Assembly (NCBI GenBank): GCA_036564195.1
Contig: DATCLA010000050.1
Location: forward strand, 1 to 10,599
DNA from: DATCLA01 sp036564195
Lineage (GTDB): Bacteria; Bacillota; UBA4882; UBA8346
Direction of reading: 5' to 3'
Length of the DNA stretch: 10,599 nt
The notes beneath the pieces are model-generated. The model was not told where the DNA came from. It did no database searches and was given only the letters and a program-made list of their open reading frames with translations. The translations under genes were made by a program, and so were the position numbers. The number at the start of each line of letters is the position of its first letter. Position 1 is the stretch's first letter. Positions 1-6,175 of this stretch are shown piece by piece.

Positions 1-103
1 AAGTTGTGTTTCAGGCTGAAGCCCAACTCCGGTCAAAATATTCTATTTCCTGATGTTCCGGAAATTTTACTAAAATATTAAACTGTAGTTCTCTTTTCCA
101 ACC
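1..103. other. Intergenic tail after the nitrogenase-like pair
   Basis: This short AT-rich stretch follows the stop codon of the beta-like gene. It contains a small inverted repeat, ATTTCC/GGAAAT, around positions 48-66, and near the left edge a nested dyad (AGTTG...CAACT on the minus strand, positions about 3-29). Either could be part of a terminator or a leader for the next gene, but the window ends before this can be judged. No gene is visible here. Confidence 0.4.
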
Positions 104-1444
104 TTATCTGGCAATAATGCAACTTCCCAGCAAATCTTCGAGCAAGCGCAAACCGCCGCGGAAACCGGTATAACCTCGATCAATAATCGCCCGGTTGGCC
201 ACAGGAAAACTGACGCTCAAATGAGCGGCGCCCAATGCTTGCGCCAGTTCCCGATCCAACGAGCTGCCCACCACAAAGCCGGGGGTAAAGGCGTTATAAT
301 ACTTCTGACCATGAAACTCCGGCCAATGTTGTTTGAAATGCCGGATCACTTCGCTGGTGTCGGTTTCGAAGACAACCACCGGTTTTAAGCCTGACTCCAG
401 GTTGAAACGTTCCGAAGCCAGCTGCTGTTGCTGGGTTTCAGTTAACGGATCGGTAAATACGACCAGCTCCGGCAACCACCCCAGATCGTCGGCTAGAAAT
501 TTGGTTAACGCCACCGCATAGTTGACATCTCCGATCACAATCGCGTAACGTTGTAAGTCCAGGTCATTATAACATTCGATCAACGGTTCAAGATAATGGT
601 AATAACGCTTTTCTTCTTCGGCAATGACCTTGGCGACGATCATCTCCTCTATTCCCAAGCTTCTCCCCACTTCTTTCAAGAATGACGCAGTTGCTGTCGG
701 TCCAATCGGTAACGGCGTAACGAGATAAGGTGTGCCGTGAATTTCTTGGAAGACCGCGGCGGCTTCCACACCGTAAACATCTGATACTACAATATTTAAT
801 TCAGCCCCGGCAGCCTTCCGGATTTGCTCTAGCGAATCAGCCTCAGTGAAAAAGGTGTTAACGGTCAAGCCTAACTTTTCCAGCAGTTGCCGTAAGCCTT
901 CCAGATTGCCCCGGCAGAAAACATCCATAAAGGGAACCAGCCCCCAGAGATTTACCTGCCCTTTGACCTTAGGAAGACCTCTTTCCAGAAAGTTCTTAAA
1001 GAGCGCCTCTAAGACCAGGTCATAACCGTAATAAGAGTTTCCTTTGAAGCCGCCGGTCTCGGCATGAATGATCTGCACTCCTTCATCCCGGAACTCCCGG
1101 ACTACCGCCCGGACATCATCACCGATAACCTCAGTGACACAACCGGTAATTACGAAATATAACTCTCCCACAATAATCTCCAACGTATTACGGATTTCTT
1201 CGTGGAGGCGGTCCAGCCCGCCGAAGACCACTTCCCTTTCTTGAACATTAGAACTGGGAACGGTAAGCGCTCCACAGTAGCCGCCGACTTGGAGCCCGCT
1301 GCCGCCATTTTGAGTCCAAGTAATATTTCCGGCGCAGCCGGGAGCAGCATGCAAAATCGGAATCACACCCGGCAAAGCGGTGATAGTCTCCATCGCGCCC
1401 CCCAAAGCGCAAAGATATCGGGGCCGTTCAATGAATTCACTCAT
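104..1444 (-). CDS. Nitrogenase component 1-like protein, beta (NifK-like) subunit
   Basis: This 446-residue protein belongs to the nitrogenase component 1 / oxidoreductase superfamily and should form the beta half of a heterotetramer with the upstream alpha-like protein, in the cytoplasm. The three P-cluster cysteines of NifK have clear counterparts: C12 (YLCALGG), C37 (HAAPGCAGN) and C102 (ITGCVTEVIGDD). The C-terminal signature GYTGFRGG (about 424-431) is also typical of the family. At 446 residues it is shorter than classical NifK, lacking its N-terminal extension. The ATG at 1444 is chosen because GGAGGAGG lies about 10 bases upstream and it overlaps the alpha-like stop by 8 bases, a sign of translational coupling. 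An upstream in-frame ATG at 1528 would lie deep inside the partner gene. Family membership is firm. The reaction is inferred: the genomic setting favours reductive sulfur acquisition over nitrogen fixation. A NifN-like scaffold role is less likely because the full cysteine set is kept. Confidence 0.9.
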   Translation of the reverse strand: MSEFIERPRYLCALGGAMETITALPGVIPILHAAPGCAGNITWTQNGGSGLQVGGYCGALTVPSSNVQEREVVFGGLDRLHEEIRNTLEIIVGELYFVITGCVTEVIGDDVRAVVREFRDEGVQIIHAETGGFKGNSYYGYDLVLEALFKNFLERGLPKVKGQVNLWGLVPFMDVFCRGNLEGLRQLLEKLGLTVNTFFTEADSLEQIRKAAGAELNIVVSDVYGVEAAAVFQEIHGTPYLVTPLPIGPTATASFLKEVGRSLGIEEMIVAKVIAEEEKRYYHYLEPLIECYNDLDLQRYAIVIGDVNYAVALTKFLADDLGWLPELVVFTDPLTETQQQQLASERFNLESGLKPVVVFETDTSEVIRHFKQHWPEFHGQKYYNAFTPGFVVGSSLDRELAQALGAAHLSVSFPVANRAIIDRGYTGFRGGLRLLEDLLGSCIIAR

Positions 1445-2960
1445 CTTGCCTGCCTCCTCCGGCTTTGATATATTGAAACGGATCGGATTGGTACCACTTT
1501 TCGGAGTAAGGAAGACGCACCTTTCCACATAAACGCCTGTTAAAGATGGGATTCTTCAATTGCCGGTACAGGCGTTTGGCCAATTCGTAAACGCCGCGGT
1601 ACCCCATATAATTTAAACCGGTATTATAAATGACATGGGTAGCAATGCCTAATTTACTGGCTGTGGCATTGCCGTTCCAATGCCCCAGGAAGAGGTCGGG
1701 TTTTAACTTTTTAAGCAGATTGGCCTCTTCAAAAGGCTGCGCGTTGGCGATATTGACCGGAATATCAGCGGAGGCCACCCGCGCCAATTTTTCATACTCT
1801 ACTTCGGCGAATTCGTCGTGATGGTACGCACGGATACCTACCAATTCGAAGCCAAGCTCTGTAAGGAGGTAACCGGTGGCATAGGCCCGGATCTCCCCGG
1901 CACTGATGAAGGCCTTCTTGCCTTTGAATAAAGGCTTAAATTCAGCCAATGCCGCCTCCAGTTCGGCTACTTCATGAGCGATTAGCTTCTCCGCCACAGT
2001 CTCCAGCCCGAAAAAGCGGGAGATCTCTTTCAACCACAGATTGGTATTTTCGATTCCGATGGGCATGTGTTTGATCAAATAAGGAACCCCGTACTTTTCA
2101 TAGAGATGTTGCAAAAAATAATCATCATGAGTGGGGCAGGTATTGATGGATAAAGCAGCTTGCGTTGCTTTATACATCTCCTCCGGTTGGGTGAATACCG
2201 GAAAGACATTAACCTCAAGTCCCAACGCGTTTAACAGACGAATCAGTTCCAGCTCATCGGCTCGCCCCATCGAAGAGACGTTCATCAGATTGACAGTTCG
2301 GCTTAAACGGTATTTTTCTTTGAGGAGTTCCAATTCATCCGGGATTACCCGGCGTTCTTCCTCAGGCTTCTCCAGCAGGTTACGGCCTAAGCCATGATAG
2401 ACCGCATCATAAGCCGTAGCCCAAATTTTCGTCTTAAATCCTTCGCAATGGACTGGAATAAGTTTCGCATTGATCTCAGGTTGTAATCGGGCGGCGACTC
2501 CATCGATATCATCACCGATAATTCCCGGTACGCAAGCGGCCACAATAATGATGGTGGCGGGCCGGTAACGCCGGTCTGCTTCCCGGATGGCCTTTTCCAG
2601 CTTGGGTTCACCGCCGCTCACCACATCGGTTTCATTCAAGCCCGTAGAAAGCCAAAGCCCATCCTTTACTTTGCCCCAGCGTACATTACCCCCGGAACGG
2701 ATATTGGCGTTTTGGGAATGGGAGCAGGAACCGCAACCGATCGCCCCATGTAACAAAACGACACTATCGGGAAGGCTGTTCAACATCGCCAGCGCCGGTA
2801 ATAGCAAACAAATCGAACCCTGGGTAAATGTCCGGTCCCCGTTTGCCAAACAACAGCCTCCGCTTTTTTTGGTCAAACCGCATAACGGGCCCCCATAGGT
2901 AATATTGGCTTTCAAGCGTTCCTCGCGACGCGGCGGTTCTTTGTTTTCAAGATAACTCAT
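1437..2960 (-). CDS. Nitrogenase component 1-like protein, alpha (NifD-like) subunit
   Basis: This 507-residue protein is the alpha-type partner of the following gene. Cysteines matching the NifD P-cluster ligands are C51, C76 (HGAIGCGSC) and C143 (AACVPGIIGDD). C275 (INTCPTHDDYFLQHLYEKYG) aligns with the cysteine that holds the active-site cofactor. At the position of the FeMo-cofactor histidine (NifD ...PYHGFDG...) this protein reads NYMGYRG, with Met452 replacing His, so it is not a standard molybdenum, vanadium or iron-only nitrogenase. The ATG has GGAGG about 6 bases upstream. The gene begins inside the 3' end of a decayed uroporphyrinogen-decarboxylase-family gene and follows two yezD genes under a shared sulfur-type promoter. 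Known relatives with such departures include methylthio-alkane reductase (MarDK), CfbD and the NifE scaffold. The sulfur-linked neighbours favour a MarD-like or new C-S bond reductase; that is inference. The window shows no Fe protein. Confidence 0.9.
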   Translation of the reverse strand: MSYLENKEPPRREERLKANITYGGPLCGLTKKSGGCCLANGDRTFTQGSICLLLPALAMLNSLPDSVVLLHGAIGCGSCSHSQNANIRSGGNVRWGKVKDGLWLSTGLNETDVVSGGEPKLEKAIREADRRYRPATIIIVAACVPGIIGDDIDGVAARLQPEINAKLIPVHCEGFKTKIWATAYDAVYHGLGRNLLEKPEEERRVIPDELELLKEKYRLSRTVNLMNVSSMGRADELELIRLLNALGLEVNVFPVFTQPEEMYKATQAALSINTCPTHDDYFLQHLYEKYGVPYLIKHMPIGIENTNLWLKEISRFFGLETVAEKLIAHEVAELEAALAEFKPLFKGKKAFISAGEIRAYATGYLLTELGFELVGIRAYHHDEFAEVEYEKLARVASADIPVNIANAQPFEEANLLKKLKPDLFLGHWNGNATASKLGIATHVIYNTGLNYMGYRGVYELAKRLYRQLKNPIFNRRLCGKVRLPYSEKWYQSDPFQYIKAGGGRQDE

Positions 2961-3120
2961 GCGACACCTCCAAAAAAGTTGAATACTCCCGGGCTGCTTT
3001 CATCATGGCTTGAATATTCTCTAGTGGCACTCCCGGCGGAAGATCACAGTCCGGCATCAGAATATAACCAGGCGCCGGTCCGCCTCCGCCAGACATTGAC
3101 AGCAAGCGGTCGCTACTTTT
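2947..3120 (-). pseudogene. C-terminal remnant of a uroporphyrinogen decarboxylase (URO-D/MtaA)-family gene
   Basis: Reading the minus strand from 3120 gives 57 residues with a recognisable URO-D superfamily C-terminus: GGGGPAPGYILMPDCDLPPG, then PLENIQAMMKAAREY. This is the stretch that closes the barrel in uroporphyrinogen decarboxylase and corrinoid methyltransferases of the MtaA/CmuA type. An in-frame TGA lies directly before it (3123-3121), and the only internal ATG (3096) has no good ribosome binding site, so only the tail survives. The stop lies 14 bases inside the nitrogenase-like alpha gene, whose Shine-Dalgarno is within this reading frame. That suggests the intact gene once preceded, and was coupled to, the nitrogenase-like pair. 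The upstream part appears lost next to a hairpin element. The family call is by motif recognition. Confidence 0.7.
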
Positions 3121-3136
3121 TCACGATTTTTGGCAA

Positions 3137-3204
3137 TAAACAAAAGGCTAAGCAAATGCCCCTAATTAGCAGCATCAACTTTGCCTCCAGTATTTCTGGT
3201 CAAC
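3137..3204 (-). repeat. Structured hairpin element, copy 1
   Basis: On the minus strand this element starts GTTGACCAGAAATACTGGAG, giving a small CCAG/CTGG hairpin (3187-3199). A second hairpin follows at once, with arms GGCAAAG/CTTAGCC (3179-3185 and 3146-3152, one mismatch) and an inner ATGC/GCAT pair, ending in TTTTGTTTA. A second copy with the same edges but a different centre lies at 9246-9320. Both copies sit just after a yezD gene or remnant. The T-run makes it a plausible rho-independent terminator, or an attenuator ahead of the nitrogenase-like genes. It is not a riboswitch class I can identify. Confidence 0.6.
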
Positions 3205-3222
3205 TAATTCTTCTGGTATTAA

Positions 3223-3390
3223 TTATTTTAACCGTACCTTCTCATTCTTCTCAATCTGTACGACTTGACCGTTTTGAATGATCAAGGTAACCGAACCATA
3301 AACAATTTCCGCTAATAATTGGTTCAATTTCTGGAAAACGCTCTTGGAAAGCGGGCCTTCAGCCCCTTTAGTAACATGTCCAAGTGACAT
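3223..3390 (-). CDS. YezD-family (DUF2292) small protein, second copy
   Basis: This 55-residue protein has the compact core of the YezD/DUF2292 family: a helix (SVFQKLNQLLAEI, 17-29), then GSVTLIIQNGQVVQIEKNEK (32-51), predicted as two beta strands joined by an NG turn. The function of the family is unknown; members are often found beside sulfur-assimilation genes in Firmicutes. The ATG at 3390 is chosen because GGAGGGG lies about 7 bases upstream. An in-frame TTG at 3408 would place the Shine-Dalgarno inside the gene. It lies 29 bases after the first yezD and just before hairpin element copy 1, in the transcription unit that leads to the nitrogenase-like pair. Confidence 0.8.
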   Translation of the reverse strand: MSLGHVTKGAEGPLSKSVFQKLNQLLAEIVYGSVTLIIQNGQVVQIEKNEKVRLK

Positions 3391-3419
3391 CTTCGAACCC
3401 CTCCGCAAGAATCATTTAA

Positions 3420-3629
3420 CTATGCCAGTACTCTCAGGTGTTCACATCCGGGCTGCGTCACTTCTGTAAAAGCAGCCCAATCAAGATTTTCAGAAATATT
3501 GACCTGAATAATTGTACCATCTTGTATGATAACTGTGATCGAACCGTTCTTTACCCGCTGCAGCGCTTTTAATACTGTTTTTTCAAATAAGTCCGAGTGA
3601 AAGGGGAGCGCTTTTTGGCAAGCCGGCAT
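3420..3629 (-). CDS. YezD-family (DUF2292) small protein, first copy, with C-terminal extension
   Basis: This 69-residue protein carries the YezD/DUF2292 core: helix FEKTVLKALQRVKNGS (15-30), then ITVIIQDGTIIQVNIS (31-46). It adds a tail of about 20 residues (DWAAFTEVTQPGCEHLRVLA) that the second copy lacks. The tail includes a Cys and a His, and there is a second Cys at position 4. The ATG at 3629 has AAGGAGG about 8 bases upstream. It is the first gene after the promoter at 3698-3727. Having two diverged yezD genes in tandem, plus a dead third copy near cysK, suggests lineage-specific duplication. Biochemical function is unknown; a role linked to sulfur metabolism is inferred from the setting and shared operator. 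Confidence 0.8.
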   Translation of the reverse strand: MPACQKALPFHSDLFEKTVLKALQRVKNGSITVIIQDGTIIQVNISENLDWAAFTEVTQPGCEHLRVLA

Positions 3630-3665
3630 CCATAATACCTCCTTAATTAGTTTTATTTAATTATA

Positions 3666-3675
3666 GTATTCCTAT
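3666..3675 (-). promoter_or_regulatory. Putative operator shared with cysK
   Basis: On the minus strand this reads ATAGGAATAC. The identical 10-mer occurs in the cysK leader (10472-10481). Both lie exactly 22 bases downstream of the -10 box, and both are followed by a similar AT-rich stretch containing ATTAAAT. A repressor site just inside the transcript is the simplest reading. The regulator could be a CymR-like Rrf2 protein that senses cysteine supply; that identity is a guess. Confidence 0.6.
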
Positions 3676-3697
3676 ATGTTTAGTAATATTTAAACAA

Positions 3698-3727
3698 AAT
3701 ATACTCCATTTTCCAAGCCGTTGTCAA
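3698..3727 (-). promoter_or_regulatory. Sigma-A promoter of the yezD-yezD-nitrogenase-like unit
   Basis: On the minus strand a perfect -35 TTGACA (3722-3727) is followed by an 18-base spacer and the -10 box TATATT (3698-3703). Transcription would start near 3691, giving a leader of about 60 bases to the first yezD. Confidence 0.75.
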
Positions 3728-3796
3728 TACCTTTCAACTAAATTATCTTAATCTTATTTAAAAGCAATGGTGTGAGATTACGATAATCAGCATCAA

Positions 3797-4465
3797 TTAG
3801 ACGTTATCCTCTACCCTTCCTGCCTTCATGGTTAACACGCGTTGGGCGTAACAGGTTATATTCTTGTCATGAGTCACCAACAAAATAGCGGTTCCTTCTT
3901 TTACACCCAAGGCAAACAACTCCATAATTTCCCGGGCGGTTTCTCCGTCCAGATCGCCGGTAGGCTCATCGGCAATCAACAGCTTGGGTGCGGTCAGTAA
4001 GGCTCTCACAATAGACACCCGGCGCATTTCGCCACCGGAAAGGCTTGCGGGATAATGTGAGGCAAGCCGGAGCAGCCCTACCTTGTCAAGCAACACCAAC
4101 CCCTTTTCGTAAAAGTCGCCCTTCCGCTTAAAAAGGGTAAAGGGCAGCATCACATTTTGCATTACCGTTAAATTAGGCAACAAACTTTGTCCCTGCATAA
4201 TGTATCCCAGCTTTGTATTGCGCAACCGGGAAAGCTCGCTGTCACCGATGGTTTCATAGCTGTTCCCCTCAAAATAGATCTTTCCGGAGGTCGGGGTTAA
4301 AAGCCCCGCCAGTATATTAAGGAGGGTGCTTTTCCCGCTTCCCGAGCGCCCTACAATGCAGATAAATTCACCAGTACCGATCTCCAAAGAGACATCATTA
4401 ACCGCTCGAAAAACCTTGCCGCCTTGAGTATATTCTTTGATTATGTGGTACGCTTTAAGAATCAT
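3797..4465 (-). CDS. ABC transporter ATP-binding protein, LolD/MacB type
   Basis: This 222-residue ATPase powers the FtsX-type permease encoded just upstream. All ABC motifs are intact: Walker A GRSGSGKST (39-47), Q-loop Q91, signature LSGGE (142-146), Walker B LLIADEP (162-168), D-loop DLD (171-173) and switch H199. The sequence DEPTGDLDGETAREI is typical of the LolD/FtsE/MacB/YtrE branch, which works with mechanotransmission permeases rather than importers using binding proteins. The ATG overlaps the permease stop by 4 bases (ATGA), so the two are translationally coupled. The substrate is unknown. No clear strong terminator follows before the next promoter at 3727; a weak dyad GATTA/TAATC is present near 3769-3781. 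Confidence 0.9.
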   Translation of the reverse strand: MILKAYHIIKEYTQGGKVFRAVNDVSLEIGTGEFICIVGRSGSGKSTLLNILAGLLTPTSGKIYFEGNSYETIGDSELSRLRNTKLGYIMQGQSLLPNLTVMQNVMLPFTLFKRKGDFYEKGLVLLDKVGLLRLASHYPASLSGGEMRRVSIVRALLTAPKLLIADEPTGDLDGETAREIMELFALGVKEGTAILLVTHDKNITCYAQRVLTMKAGRVEDNV

Positions 4466-5682
4466 ACGTCACCATCCCGAATAACTAAGTAAGTGTCGCC
4501 TCTGATTATTTTGAAGATTGAAACCAACGAGGCGAGCGGTCCCGTCGCAAAAGACAAGCATAAACTCACCATAGTGATCACAACAAACTGCATCAGAGAC
4601 GGTTGCAAATAAGGCAGGTTAAGCGCTGCTAGTACAGGTACCCCAAGCGAGAAGATTAACAAAACGCAGCATCCTATGCCAAGTACGCCACCGGTCAGAC
4701 TGATTAGCCCCGACTCTAAAAGTACAAGGAGAGCAAGGTTTTTCCTGGTTGCCCCCAAGGAACGCAAAATCCCGAATTCGCGCTTCCGCTCATTGAGGAT
4801 GACTGCGAAGACAATTCCAAGAACTAAAACGGATAAAATCCAGAATAATACGGCCAAAGTGGTAATCAAGCCTACTGTTGCCCGTAAGCTGCCGGATACC
4901 TTACTGATGATTTTTGCTGCGGTGATCACTGAAATTCCGGGGTTTTCGTGTTTAAACGCCTGACTAATATTTAGCGCGACATCGTCAGCTGAATAACCGT
5001 CCTGAATCAATACAGTCACGGATGAAACAACATCTTCCGGTATGCCCATCGCGCCGCTATTTGCCACATAATCATCGGCCGCCCTTTCTGCCGCCTCAAT
5101 ATTCATAAATACCGAAGCGTCCAAGCCGGTTCCTGTATTATCCATCTTGGCGGCAATGCTATAATCACGACCAAAAAACCGCAGTTTGGCACCGACCGTG
5201 CCGGCTATATTCGCTCCAATCACAATCTCGTCAATTGAAAGTTTCCTGCATATTTCGCTTTTGATCCAAGGTTTAACCGTAAAATCAGTATCCTGATCAA
5301 AACCGATCATCTGTACAGTGGAGGCACAGCAATCGGTATTCAGCGAAGCGACAAACAACTGTGGGGACGCTGCACGAACGCCTGGGATACCTAATATTTT
5401 CTTAGTCCATGCCGCGTTCATATAAAAGGTGCTGGGTTCGCCGTGCAATAAAATTCGCTCCGTTTTTTGCTCATAGCCTTTAGGGACGATCAATATATCC
5501 GCCCCCAGCAGTTGAGAGAGCCTGGCCGTGCCGTTTTGAAGGCTTAACGAAATTAGCGATCCTAAAAACAGTACCGCGGATAAAACAGTGACAAGAAAGA
5601 TTAAGGCGCTGGTACGGGACGGTCGACGCCTTAAATTGGATAAGGCAAGGTTTGGAAAAGCAAAACGTTGATCGATGCCCAT
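4462..5682 (-). CDS. ABC transporter permease, FtsX/MacB type
   Basis: This 406-residue membrane protein has the FtsX/MacB layout. There is one membrane segment near the N-terminus (about 25-47), a large extracytoplasmic MacB-like domain (about 48-265), and then three segments (about 270-297, 317-345, 364-392). The cytoplasmic loop motif NERKREFGILRSLGATRKNL (297-316) is characteristic of the family. The external domain contains adjacent cysteines (C118, C119) and C145. The ATG at 5682 is chosen because it overlaps the DUF4418 stop as TAATG. A longer reading frame to 5823 runs through the DUF4418 gene and is unlikely to be real. The Shine-Dalgarno (AGGAAACGG) is weak, consistent with coupling to the upstream gene. 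Such permeases usually move or extract lipophilic compounds, peptides or lipoproteins; the cargo here is unknown. Confidence 0.88.
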   Translation of the reverse strand: MGIDQRFAFPNLALSNLRRRPSRTSALIFLVTVLSAVLFLGSLISLSLQNGTARLSQLLGADILIVPKGYEQKTERILLHGEPSTFYMNAAWTKKILGIPGVRAASPQLFVASLNTDCCASTVQMIGFDQDTDFTVKPWIKSEICRKLSIDEIVIGANIAGTVGAKLRFFGRDYSIAAKMDNTGTGLDASVFMNIEAAERAADDYVANSGAMGIPEDVVSSVTVLIQDGYSADDVALNISQAFKHENPGISVITAAKIISKVSGSLRATVGLITTLAVLFWILSVLVLGIVFAVILNERKREFGILRSLGATRKNLALLVLLESGLISLTGGVLGIGCCVLLIFSLGVPVLAALNLPYLQPSLMQFVVITMVSLCLSFATGPLASLVSIFKIIRGDTYLVIRDGDV

Positions 5683-6104
5683 TAACCGTTTCCTACTCCC
5701 TGTTTTCCTGCGGAAGAGATTAAATATAGCGAATTGAATGTAAAACCGATTACGATAAGAGTACCTATTACTATAATGGCTGGAAAGGTAATCCTGCGGC
5801 AGTCCATGTTTTCCATTGCGCAACCGCCAATCAAAACTGCGGGAAACGCTAGAACCAACATTCCTTCCAGGGCAACCGCAATGCTAAGTCCTAAGCGCGT
5901 TTGCTTCGATGCGAACGTCAAGATCAATACTCCCAAAACAAAGATGAGTAGGCCGATACCGAACTCTGCTTCTCCAGTCCAGTGACATTTCATCCAACTA
6001 CCGTCCGGTTTTGCTTCACACAGCCTAAAAATGGTCTTTGGCCCTAGGGAAACGAGCAAGCCGGAAATAATTGCGCCTATTCCTGAAATTAAACGGTTTT
6101 TCAT
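5682..6104 (-). CDS. DUF4418-family membrane protein
   Basis: This 140-residue protein has four predicted membrane segments (about 5-22, 47-66, 72-92, 106-128). It has conserved-looking cysteine motifs in the loops between them: MKCHWTGEAE (38-47) and GGCAMENMDCRR (93-104). These features match the DUF4418 family, whose function is unknown. It is the first gene of a three-gene cassette with an FtsX-type permease and a LolD-type ATPase, and its stop overlaps the permease start. The ATG has AAAGGGG about 8 bases upstream. The paired external cysteines and the histidine could bind metal or exchange thiols; that is speculation. A consensus-matching cre-like site lies about 33 bases upstream of the start. 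Confidence 0.75.
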   Translation of the reverse strand: MKNRLISGIGAIISGLLVSLGPKTIFRLCEAKPDGSWMKCHWTGEAEFGIGLLIFVLGVLILTFASKQTRLGLSIAVALEGMLVLAFPAVLIGGCAMENMDCRRITFPAIIVIGTLIVIGFTFNSLYLISSAGKQGVGNG

Positions 6105-6136
6105 GACAATACCCCTTTAAAAGTAAAGTTATTTAA

Positions 6137-6152
6137 ATGAAAACGGTTTCAT
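6137..6152. promoter_or_regulatory. Candidate CcpA catabolite-responsive element (cre)
   Basis: ATGAAAACGGTTTCAT fits every position of the Bacillus cre consensus WTGNNARCGNWWWCAW and is nearly palindromic. It lies in the 71-base gap between the importer ATPase and the DUF4418 gene, about 33 bases before the DUF4418 start. It could therefore control the DUF4418-FtsX-LolD cassette separately from the importer genes. Another LacI-family regulator could also use such a site. I saw no convincing -35/-10 pair in the same gap. Confidence 0.5.
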
Positions 6153-6175
6153 CTAAGTTTTTAACCATTGCTTTC

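Noticed and set aside
1437..2960. True dinitrogen-fixing NifDK
   Set aside because: The cofactor histidine position is Met, no nifH, nifB, nifE or nifN accompany it, and the neighbours are sulfur genes.
104..2960. CfbCD (F430) or chlorophyll (BchNB/BchYZ) reductase subunits
   Set aside because: No tetrapyrrole or methanogenesis genes are nearby, both subunits are full length with six P-cluster-type cysteines, and CfbD forms homodimers. The URO-D tail belongs to a superfamily that includes methyltransferases, so it is not evidence of tetrapyrrole work by itself.
3137..3204. Integron attC-like recombination site, because the hairpin edges are conserved and the centre varies
   Set aside because: The GTTRRRY/RYYYAAC core pairs are not matched (GTTGACC has C where R is required) and no cassette array is present.
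5683..5823. Longer N-terminus for the FtsX-type permease
   Set aside because: It would overlap the DUF4418 coding region by 47 codons, lacks a ribosome binding site, and the added residues look out of frame (rich in Tyr, Asn and Arg). The ATG at 5682 fits the TAATG coupling.
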